Below are positions 6,215 through 11,754 of a stretch of 11,754 nucleotides of DNA, piece after piece. The first letter of the stretch is position 1; every line of letters begins with the position of its first letter. Position numbers and translations under genes: made by a program. Source of the DNA: JANNSW01 sp031431235 (GTDB lineage: Bacteria; Pseudomonadota; Alphaproteobacteria; Rhizobiales; Hyphomicrobiaceae); NCBI GenBank assembly GCA_031431235.1, contig JANPDA010000478.1, forward strand, positions 1 to 11,754, in the 5' to 3' direction. The notes beneath the pieces are model-generated. The model did no database searches and was not told the DNA's origin. It worked only from the letters and a program-made list of their open reading frames with translations.

Positions 6215-7249
6215 CTACTTCTGCAGCTCGGTCCAGATCTTGGTATAGAGCGCCGTCACTTCCGGCGGGCATGCGGGCACGAACTTGCCCTTGTCGGCGA
6301 ACTCGGCCGGCACGACGATTTCCGGCGCCGTCTTCATGTCCTCGGGCATGAAGGCTTCCGAGCCCGTGATGCCATTGGCGTAGCGTGCGAAGGCCGAGAT
6401 CAGGGCGGCATTCTCAGGCGCCATGATGAAGTTCATGAAGAGCTTGGCGTTCTCGACGTTCTTGGCATCCTTCAGCAGAGCAACCGAATCCATCCAGATC
6501 GGGTAGCCTTCCTTGGGATAGCCGTACTTGATCGCGCTGTTGGCAAGCCGCATACGGAAGGTCGAGCCGTTCCAGTTGACGCCGGCCCAGAGGTCCTCCT
6601 TGGCGAACTTCTCGATGTTGCCATAGTCCATGCCGAGCCATTTCGGCTTGGCCTCGACCAGCTTGTCGCGAACCTTCTTCAACAGCACCTTGTCGTCGGT
6701 GCAGGGCTGGCCGCCCATGTACATGATCGCGAGCGGCATCACGTCGCCCATCTCAGGCACGACGTTGATCTTGCCGATGAGCTCCGGGGGCGGATCGAGC
6801 CACATGGCGGAGGTGTTGATGTCGCCCGTGTATTTCTTCGTGTTGACGACGACACCGGTCGTGCCCCACTGCCACGGAACCGTAAATTTGCGGCCCGGAT
6901 CCCAATCGACGTTCAGCCACTTGGGATCGATGTTCTTGAAATTCGCCATCTTATCAGTGCCGGCTTCCTGGATGAGTCCTTCCTTCACCCAGATCTGCAC
7001 GAAGCTTGCACTCGGTACGACGAGGTCGAAGCCATGGCCGCCGGCTTTCACCTTGGCGAGCGCGGTATCGTTGGCGTCGTAGTCGGTGATCGTGACCTTG
7101 ACCTTGAACTCAGCCTCGAACTTCTTGATCAGCTCGGGGTTCGTATAGTTACCCCAGTTGAAGATGTTCAGCTCGCCATCGGCGCGTGCGCCGCCGCTGC
7201 TGGCCATCACTGCTGCCGCGACGGCAGCCGTCAGAAATTTCCATTTCAT
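6215..7249 (-). CDS. potD: Polyamine-type ABC transporter substrate-binding protein, PotD-like
   Basis: A 344-residue periplasmic binding protein. It starts with a signal peptide (MKWKFLTAAVAAAVMAS…ARA, probable cleavage before Asp24) and matches E. coli PotD/PotF: LNIFNWGNYTNPELIKKFE (27–45), FDLVVPS (74–80), WGTTGVVVN (128–136), NWNGSTF (225–231) and WMDSVAL (252–258). The residues that contact spermidine in PotD are mostly kept: W32, Y35, W226, W252, D254, Y290. Its acidic pair (PotD Asp168/Glu171) appears swapped as E166/D169. A polyamine or related cationic amine is therefore the likely ligand. I chose ATG 7249 because AAGGAGG lies 9 nt before it and the signal peptide begins there; an upstream in-frame start would run into the PotC-like gene. 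It is the fourth gene of the operon. Binding proteins are usually needed in excess, which fits the strong ribosome-binding site. Confidence 0.93.
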   Translation of the reverse strand: MKWKFLTAAVAAAVMASSGGARADGELNIFNWGNYTNPELIKKFEAEFKVKVTITDYDANDTALAKVKAGGHGFDLVVPSASFVQIWVKEGLIQEAGTDKMANFKNIDPKWLNVDWDPGRKFTVPWQWGTTGVVVNTKKYTGDINTSAMWLDPPPELIGKINVVPEMGDVMPLAIMYMGGQPCTDDKVLLKKVRDKLVEAKPKWLGMDYGNIEKFAKEDLWAGVNWNGSTFRMRLANSAIKYGYPKEGYPIWMDSVALLKDAKNVENAKLFMNFIMAPENAALISAFARYANGITGSEAFMPEDMKTAPEIVVPAEFADKGKFVPACPPEVTALYTKIWTELQK

Positions 7250-7258
7250 CGAGTGTAT

Positions 7259-7265
7259 CCTCCTT
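7259..7265 (-). promoter_or_regulatory. Strong ribosome-binding site of the potD-like gene
   Basis: AAGGAGG on the minus strand, 9 nt before ATG 7249. It decides the start against a longer in-frame reading back to 7390, and is the best Shine–Dalgarno site I noticed in this operon. Confidence 0.85.
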
Positions 7266-7290
7266 GGTTCTCGATTTGACGCTCCATGTC

Positions 7291-7319
7291 CGCACAAGCT
7301 GGCAATTGCCTCATGTGCG
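7291..7319. repeat. Nested inverted repeat at the potC stop / potD leader
   Basis: CGCACA (7291–7296) pairs with TGTGCG (7314–7319), and the perfect palindrome GGCAATTGCC (7301–7310) sits inside. The potC-like stop codon (7311–7313) lies within the structure. In mRNA it could fold as a 6-bp stem, an internal loop, and a GGC/GCC stem with an AAUU loop. No T-tract follows. It may be an mRNA-stability or processing element that sets binding-protein levels apart from the membrane subunits. Confidence 0.4.
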
Positions 7320-8129
7320 CGTGCGGTTGATGAAGAAGAAGAATGAAACCATAACGATCGAAACCGCCAGGAATGCGGTCGCGATGGCATACATCTCGGG
7401 TGTGACCACGCGCCGGAGCTGGCCGAGCATGAAGGTCGGCAATGTCTCCTGCCCAGCCGATTTGACGAACTCGGTGATGACGACGTCGTCGAGCGAGACG
7501 ACGAAGGCGAGCATCAGGCCGGCGATGATACCCGGCCACATCAGCGGCAGCGTGACGCGCTGGAAGGTCTTCCAGGGTGTCGCATAGAGATCGGCTGCTG
7601 CCCGCTCGAGCGAAAGATCCATGCTCTCGAGCCGCGCCCGGATCGGCAGATAGGCAAAGGGGATGCAGAATGCCGTGTGCGCGGCCAGCAGGTAGCCGAT
7701 CCCCGTGTAGCCGGTGTTGATCTTGATGGTCGCAAAGAAGATCAGCAGCGCGACCGCGGACACGATCTCCGGCACCATCAGTGGCATGTTGATGTAGGAG
7801 TAGATGAAGGTCATGCCACGGAACGATTTCGTCCGTGTGGTCGCGAGCGCCGCCATGGTGGCAGCGACCGTCGCGATCGAAGCCGCGATCACCGCGATGA
7901 AGATCGAGCGCAGCGCCGCCTCTTGGACCTGGCTGTTGCTCCACGCCGCCTCGTACCAGCGCAGCGAGAAGCCTTGCCAGATCGAGGGATTGGTGCCCTC
8001 GTTGAACGAGTAGACCACGAGGATCATGATCGGCGCATAGAGCACCACGAACACGAACAGCGCAACGGTCGCAAAGCCAGGCAATTTTTTGACCGAGAAG
8101 CCGCGGCGGCCAAGCAGCATATCAAGCAT
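7311..8129 (-). CDS. potC: Polyamine-type ABC transporter permease, PotC-like
   Basis: A 272-residue inner-membrane permease with about six hydrophobic segments (roughly 18–41, 73–96, 106–133, 142–162, 198–216, 246–267). The cytoplasmic EAA loop that docks on the ATPase is ERAAADLYATPWKTFQRVTL followed by P…PGIIAG (175–204). SFNEG after the first segment and SLDDVVIT(E/F)F (212–221) are typical of PotC/PotI. It is the second membrane half of the importer and pairs with the PotB-like protein. The ATG at 8129 overlaps the PotB-like stop by 8 bp, and GAGG lies upstream inside that gene, so coupled translation is likely. E. coli PotC (264 aa) is of similar size. Nothing is missing. Confidence 0.92.
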   Translation of the reverse strand: MLDMLLGRRGFSVKKLPGFATVALFVFVVLYAPIMILVVYSFNEGTNPSIWQGFSLRWYEAAWSNSQVQEAALRSIFIAVIAASIATVAATMAALATTRTKSFRGMTFIYSYINMPLMVPEIVSAVALLIFFATIKINTGYTGIGYLLAAHTAFCIPFAYLPIRARLESMDLSLERAAADLYATPWKTFQRVTLPLMWPGIIAGLMLAFVVSLDDVVITEFVKSAGQETLPTFMLGQLRRVVTPEMYAIATAFLAVSIVMVSFFFFINRTRT

Positions 8130-9099
8130 GACCCTGCCTCGATTGCTGGCCGCCAGCGATACGCACGTAATACATCAGCGCGAGCAACACGATCACCATC
8201 AGCGTGAACGACAGCGCCGCGCCGAGCGGCCAGTTGCGACCCTGCCCGAACTGCAGCTCGATCAGATTGCCGATCATCAGGTTCTTGCCGCCGCCGAGCA
8301 CACGCGGCGTCACATAGGCGCCGAGCGAGGGGATGAACACCAGGATCGAGCCCGCGATGATGCCGGGCTTGATGATCGGCAGCGTCACCCGCCAGAACAC
8401 CTGCCAGCGATTGGCATAGAGATCGTATCCGGCCTCGACCAGCCGGAAGTCCATTTTCTCGATCGAGGCATAGACCGGCAGCACCATCAGCGGCAGGAAC
8501 ACGTAGACCATGCCGAAGGCGATGGCAAAATCGGTGAACATCAGCTGTATCGGCTGATCGACGACGTCGAGGCCGACGAGCAGATTGTTGATGGCGCCTT
8601 CCGCCCTGAGCAGCTCCATCACCGCAATGGTGCGGATCAAGAGGTTGCTCCAAAACGGAATAGTGATGAGGAACAGCCACAGATTGCGTGTTTTCTCGGG
8701 CCGCGTCGCAATGAAATAGGCGGTCGGCACGCCGAAGACGAGTGTGAGAAATGTCGTCCACAGCGACAACTTGGCGGAGCGCCAGAAGATCGACAAGTGC
8801 GCATCCGCCCATTGCAGCGAGTCGTCGAAGATGTCGCGCTGCAGAATGACGTTGTACCAAGCGTCCGTCGAGAACTGCCACTTGACGTTACCGTAGTCGC
8901 CAGGCGCGAGGAAGGAGTAGAGCACGACAATGAGCAGCGGCCCGATCGAGGCGGCCGAGATGATGACGATGGCCGGTGCCGACAGCCACCAGCGGTTGCG
9001 CACGTCGCGTGCGTCCGCTTCGCGTGCGACGCGCTCAGCCTGGCTCTCCCCGATCTCGGCGGGGACGACGGACTCGGCCACGTCCTGTGCGAGCGCCAT
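8122..9099 (-). CDS. potB: Polyamine-type ABC transporter permease, PotB-like
   Basis: A 325-residue permease with about six membrane segments (roughly 38–64, 108–131, 139–161, 188–209, 244–266, 293–315). The EAA loop is EAGYDLYANRWQVFWRVTLP…PGIIAG (222–250). IPFWSNLLIRTIAVMELL (147–164) and SLGAYVTPRVLGGG (258–271) are hallmarks of PotB/PotH. The N-terminal ~35 residues are charged and cytoplasmic, making it longer than E. coli PotB (about 285 aa) and closer to PotH. There is also an extended stretch between the first two membrane segments (about 65–107), presumably periplasmic, as in PotH-type proteins. The start is 3 nt after the ATPase stop, with GAGGGA inside the ATPase end as ribosome-binding site, 7 nt away. 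It heterodimerises with the PotC-like protein. Confidence 0.92.
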   Translation of the reverse strand: MALAQDVAESVVPAEIGESQAERVAREADARDVRNRWWLSAPAIVIISAASIGPLLIVVLYSFLAPGDYGNVKWQFSTDAWYNVILQRDIFDDSLQWADAHLSIFWRSAKLSLWTTFLTLVFGVPTAYFIATRPEKTRNLWLFLITIPFWSNLLIRTIAVMELLRAEGAINNLLVGLDVVDQPIQLMFTDFAIAFGMVYVFLPLMVLPVYASIEKMDFRLVEAGYDLYANRWQVFWRVTLPIIKPGIIAGSILVFIPSLGAYVTPRVLGGGKNLMIGNLIELQFGQGRNWPLGAALSFTLMVIVLLALMYYVRIAGGQQSRQGHA

Positions 9100-9102
9100 G
9101 GG

Positions 9103-10263
9103 CTAGTCCCTCAAGACTTGGGCTGCGTCGTCTGGAATGACGATGCCGGCTTCGGCGCCCGTGGCCAATCCCTCGATCGCGCCGCGCCGGTTCTGCTGGC
9201 GGATGATGAACTCGTGGCCGTCGACGAGGCGCAGATGGTAGTGGGTGTCGGTCCCGAAGTAGACGATGTTCTCGAGCCGGCCGCGCATCGTGCCCTTCGT
9301 CGGGTCGGCGACGAGGGCGGCATGCTCGGGGCGCACCACCACGGAGACGCGCCCGCTCGGCACCTTCCCTTCCGGCAGGGCCGCCTTGATCACGGCGCCG
9401 TATTGCTGCAGGCGGATGGATGCCTGACCGTTCGCCGAGCTCTCCAGGCTGCCTTCGAGGAAGTTGGTGTCGCCGATGAAGTTGGCGACGAAGCGCTCGG
9501 CCGGGCGATCGTAGATGTCGCGCGGGGAGCCGATCTGCAGCACCTTGCCCTTGCTCATGACCGCGACGCGGTCCGACATGGTCAAGGCCTCTTCCTGGTC
9601 ATGCGTCACGAACACGAAGGTGATGCCGGTCTCGTGCTGCAGGCGCTTCAACTCGATCTGCATCTCCTTGCGCAGCTTCAGATCGAGCGCGGACAGCGGC
9701 TCGTCGAGGAGGAGCACCTTGGGGCGGGGAGCGAGTGCGCGGGCGAGCGCCACCCGCTGCTGCTGGCCGCCCGAGATCTGGCTGGTGCGGCGGTTCTTCA
9801 GCTCGCTCATGCGTACGAGCTTCAGCATCTCGTCGACCGTGCGCTCGATCTCGGCCTTGGGACGACCGAGCATCTCGAGCCCGAACGAGATATTGCCAGC
9901 GACCGTCAGATGGGGAAACAGTGCATAGCTCTGGAAAACCGTGTTGACCGGTCGCTTATAGGGCGGCAGCGAGGATATGTCCTGCTCGTCGAGCAGAATT
10001 CGGCCACGCGTCGGATGCTCGAAGCCGGCGACGAGGCGCAATAGCGTAGTCTTGCCGCAGCCCGAGGGGCCCAGCAGTGTGAAGAACTCGTTCTGGCGGA
10101 TGGCGACCGAGACATCGTCGACGGCGCGCACCTCGTCGGCGCCCGAGCCGAAGATCTTGCTCACCCGCTCGGCCGTGACCGCGACCTTGCGATCGCCCTT
10201 GCCCTTTGCGCTGCTCGACGATTGGCTACTGACGGCACCTGACGGGCCGGCCTGTCCATCCAT
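9103..10263 (-). CDS. potA: Polyamine-type ABC transporter ATPase, PotA-like
   Basis: A 386-residue ATPase that powers the importer on the cytoplasmic face. Walker A is GPSGCGKTT (65–73), the Q-loop Gln111 (VFQSYALFPH), the signature ISGGQQQR (163–170, Ile replacing the usual Leu), Walker B VLLLDE (183–188), and the H-loop His221 (VTHDQEEAL). After residue ~290 a TOBE-type regulatory domain follows (VSVVVRPEH, then YFGTDTHYHL). Length agrees with E. coli PotA (378 aa). I chose ATG 10263 because conserved sequence begins at about residue 27 and the open frame further upstream is unrelated, promoter-like DNA. Residues 1–26 are a Ser/Gly/Lys-rich tail of unknown role. A GGTGGGA-type site precedes the start. 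It is the first gene of the operon, divergent from the FAD oxidase. Confidence 0.93.
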   Translation of the reverse strand: MDGQAGPSGAVSSQSSSSAKGKGDRKVAVTAERVSKIFGSGADEVRAVDDVSVAIRQNEFFTLLGPSGCGKTTLLRLVAGFEHPTRGRILLDEQDISSLPPYKRPVNTVFQSYALFPHLTVAGNISFGLEMLGRPKAEIERTVDEMLKLVRMSELKNRRTSQISGGQQQRVALARALAPRPKVLLLDEPLSALDLKLRKEMQIELKRLQHETGITFVFVTHDQEEALTMSDRVAVMSKGKVLQIGSPRDIYDRPAERFVANFIGDTNFLEGSLESSANGQASIRLQQYGAVIKAALPEGKVPSGRVSVVVRPEHAALVADPTKGTMRGRLENIVYFGTDTHYHLRLVDGHEFIIRQQNRRGAIEGLATGAEAGIVIPDDAAQVLRD

Positions 10264-10289
10264 GCTGCGTTCCCACCACCCGGATTCAA

Positions 10290-10309
10290 CTGCCAGTCTT
10301 TTTTGGCAG
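10290..10309. promoter_or_regulatory. Inverted repeat at the pot promoter, possible operator
   Basis: CTGCCA (10290–10295) and TGGCAG (10304–10309) form a perfect 6-bp inverted repeat around an 8-nt, T-rich spacer. It overlaps the putative -10 and start point of the potA promoter, as a repressor site would. No regulator gene is in the window. The same repeat could also fold as a short hairpin at the mRNA 5' end. Confidence 0.45.
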
Positions 10310-10337
10310 AATAGCCACCTCGCCCTGCCCTTGCCAA
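10308..10337 (-). promoter_or_regulatory. Candidate sigma70-type promoter of the pot operon
   Basis: On the minus strand TTGGCA (10337–10332) is followed after 18 nt by TATTCT (10313–10308). That is 5/6 and 4/6 of consensus. Transcription would start about 38 nt before the potA ATG. No better pair was seen upstream of potA. Confidence 0.45.
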
Positions 10338-10380
10338 GCGGATTGTCAGTTCCGCGCGAGTGCGGGCCGTTGGCATTGCG

Positions 10381-10540
10381 CGGGAAACCTCCCGGACGAT
10401 CGGAGCCCTGGCCTCTCGCCAGGGCGGAGATTGATCCGGGATCCAGCGCGAGAAGCGGCGAAGCCGCACCATATTGGGCCTTCGGCACTTTTCATGCGGG
10501 GTCCCGGCTTCTCGCGCTCCCGCGGGTCGCTTGGCCGGGA
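10381..10540. repeat. Cluster of palindromes, possible dispersed intergenic repeat
   Basis: Several inverted repeats are packed here: CGGGA/TCCCG (10381–10394); GCCCTGGC/GCCAGGGC with a 5-nt loop (10405–10425); GCGGC/GCCGC with a GAA loop (10455–10467); a perfect 12-bp pair AGCGCGAGAAGC (10445–10456) and GCTTCTCGCGCT (10507–10518); TCCCGGC/GCCGGGA (10502–10540) enclosing the palindrome CCCGCGGG (10519–10526). Flanking GGTCCCGGC…GCCGGGA borders resemble short palindromic repeats scattered between genes in many Rhizobiales genomes; that resemblance is from memory. No coding sequence is evident. Confidence 0.55.
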
Positions 10541-10635
10541 AAACGGCTGAGCGGACTGCATACGCTTCAATTCGATTCGGTTATTGTCGTCGGTGTCCTC
10601 AGCCTGGGCTTGCTCACCGGCTTTGGCGCTACCGC

Positions 10636-10643
10636 GAGGGAGG
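10636..10643 (+). promoter_or_regulatory. Ribosome-binding site of the FAD oxidase gene
   Basis: GAGGGAGG ends 6 nt before ATG 10650. This fixes the start of the incomplete gene and supports translation from there. Confidence 0.8.
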
Positions 10644-10649
10644 CTGCAA

Positions 10650-11754
10650 ATGCTCCGGCATGTGTTCGACGAGGCGATGTACCGGTTCGACCAGCCGGTG
10701 CCCAGCTATTGGGAGGCGACGGCCACGCCGATCGCCTATCCAGCGGTTGCCCGCGATATCACCGTCGACATCGCCGTAATCGGGGGGGGCTACACCGGGC
10801 TTTCGACCGCGCTGCATCTGGCGCGCGACCACAAGGCTGACGTTGCCGTGCTCGATGCCGGGCACATCGGCTGGGGGGCATCGGGGCGCAATGCTGGATT
10901 TGCGTGTCTGGCCGCGACGAAGCTGGCGACCAAGGATATGATTGGCCGCTATGGACTCGATGAGACGAAAGCCTTCTATGCCTCGCAGATCGAGGGGATC
11001 GAATTCACGGCAAGCCTGATGCAGCAGGAAGGCATCGATGCCGGCCGCACCGGCGACGGCAATGTCACAGTCGCCCAGCACCCCAATGCTTTCGATGAGA
11101 TTCGTGCCGAGGCTGGCGAGATGCAGCAGTTGTTCGGCGTGCGCTACGAGACCTTGTCGAAGGAGGAGTTCGCCCGGACCGGCCACTCGGGTCCCGAGCA
11201 GTTCGGCGCTGTGCGCTCGTGGCCCGGCTATGCGATCCACCCGCTCGAATTCGCGGTGGGGCTCGGGGCAGCGGCAACACGGCGAGGTGCCAGGCTGTTT
11301 GCCAATTCACGCATGCTGGAATGGCGGCGCGACGACGGGCGACACCGGCTGGCGACGGCTGGGGGAACGGTGACAGCGTCCCGTGTCGTGCTTGCGACCA
11401 ATGGCTTCACGCCGGATGGACTGCACACCGCGTTCGACCGGCGCATCATTCCCGCGATCTCGAACATCATCGTCACCCGACCGCTCTCGGCCGCGGAGCT
11501 GGCGCGCCACGGCATGGCCAGCACCTCGCCGCATATGAACAATCGCCATCTGCTCACCTACTATCGGCGGCTCACCGACAACCGGATGCTGATGGGCGAG
11601 CGCGGCGACACCACCGGCCGGCCGGAAGACGGGGAGCGGATCCGCGCTCAGCTGGTGCGGCGGCTAGGTGAGGTTTTCCCGGACTGGAAAGGGATCGAGG
11701 CCGAGTATTTCTGGCGCGGGCTCGTGTGCATGACGCGCAAGCTTGCGCCTTCAC
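10650..11754 (+). CDS. FAD-dependent amine oxidoreductase, PuuB/DAO-like (3' end missing)
   Basis: The frame from ATG 10650 is open for 368 codons to the window edge, so perhaps 50–60 residues are missing. The N-terminus carries the dinucleotide-binding fold: DIAVIGGGYTGLSTALHLA (40–58, G45-x-G47-x-x-G50), an acidic residue at the end of strand 2 (D69), and GWGASGRNAGF (74–84), where DAO-family enzymes contact FAD. Later blocks, WPGYAIHPLEFAVGL and YYRRLTDNRMLMGERGD, match the PuuB pattern. PuuB oxidises gamma-glutamylputrescine in the cytoplasm; relatives act on sarcosine, glycine or D-amino acids. Divergence from a polyamine-type transporter favours an amine substrate. No puuA-like ligase is visible. 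An 8-G run (10782–10789) encodes the GGG motif. Confidence 0.9.
   Translation, partial: MLRHVFDEAMYRFDQPVPSYWEATATPIAYPAVARDITVDIAVIGGGYTGLSTALHLARDHKADVAVLDAGHIGWGASGRNAGFACLAATKLATKDMIGRYGLDETKAFYASQIEGIEFTASLMQQEGIDAGRTGDGNVTVAQHPNAFDEIRAEAGEMQQLFGVRYETLSKEEFARTGHSGPEQFGAVRSWPGYAIHPLEFAVGLGAAATRRGARLFANSRMLEWRRDDGRHRLATAGGTVTASRVVLATNGFTPDGLHTAFDRRIIPAISNIIVTRPLSAAELARHGMASTSPHMNNRHLLTYYRRLTDNRMLMGERGDTTGRPEDGERIRAQLVRRLGEVFPDWKGIEAEYFWRGLVCMTRKLAPS

Larger units (their letters stand above)
10264..10649. other. Divergent intergenic region between pot operon and FAD oxidase
   Basis: This 386-nt gap must hold the promoters of both transcription units. It contains a candidate pot promoter and inverted repeat near 10290–10337 and a palindrome cluster at 10381–10540. 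I saw no convincing -35/-10 pair for the plus-strand gene; the AT-richer stretch 10562–10590 is the likeliest place. Open frames crossing the region have no recognisable protein sequence. Confidence 0.6.

Noticed and set aside
7250..7390. Longer start for the substrate-binding protein
   Set aside because: It would overlap potC and place 47 extra residues before an obvious signal peptide; ATG 7249 has AAGGAGG at a workable distance.
8089..10044. A 651-codon plus-strand frame opposite potA and potB
   Set aside because: Its sequence is Asp/His/Arg/Gln-rich without motifs, and the minus-strand genes carry Walker and EAA motifs in the same DNA.
10264..10488. Upstream extension of the PotA-like protein by 75 residues
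   Set aside because: The extension has no ATPase homology, crosses the candidate promoter and palindromes, and would make the protein far longer than PotA.
1..11754. CRISPR array, tRNA, rRNA, integrase or IS element
   Set aside because: No regularly spaced long repeats, tRNA-like cloverleaf, rRNA segment or transposase/integrase motifs were seen on either strand by eye.

Overview
The window is GC-rich throughout, with tightly packed genes, 4–11 bp overlaps and GC-rich intergenic hairpins. The codon use and gene families (AidB-type acyl-CoA dehydrogenase, Pot-type polyamine ABC transporter, PuuB-like amine oxidase, NylB-like serine hydrolase) fit an alphaproteobacterium, probably Hyphomicrobiales. 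That assignment is inference: no rRNA or other taxonomic marker is present.

Layout. (1) 1–1895, plus strand: the end of a PhzF-family gene, then a full-length AidB-like flavoprotein 13 nt later. (2) 1907–3408, minus strand: a HigB/Gp49-type toxin, an overlapping XRE antitoxin, and 19 nt further a YeaE-like aldo/keto reductase that converges on aidB. The toxin has its own promoter with a palindrome across the spacer and -10, a likely autoregulatory operator. (3) 3475–10263, minus strand: an apparent six-gene operon reading ATPase (PotA-like), permease (PotB-like), permease (PotC-like), substrate-binding protein (PotD-like), NylB-like serine hydrolase, amidase-signature hydrolase. Most junctions overlap or are a few bases apart; the two larger gaps, on either side of the binding-protein gene, contain or overlap hairpin-forming sequence. 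(4) 10264–10649: a 386-nt divergent intergenic region with a candidate pot promoter and operator and a cluster of palindromes that looks like a dispersed intergenic repeat. (5) 10650–11754, plus strand: a PuuB/DAO-like FAD amine oxidase that runs off the window.

How the parts may work together. The binding protein keeps most of the aromatic and acidic residues that bind polyamine in E. coli PotD, so the transporter probably imports a polyamine or related amine. The two hydrolases lack signal peptides, so they should act in the cytoplasm. They resemble the nylon-oligomer enzymes NylB (6-aminohexanoate-dimer hydrolase) and, more loosely, NylA (cyclic-dimer amidase). The most interesting reading is an import-and-hydrolyse system: an amide-linked amine or polyamine conjugate is taken up, cleaved by the hydrolase pair, and the freed amine oxidised by the divergent FAD enzyme. 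Each family is known; the combination and its substrate are the open question.
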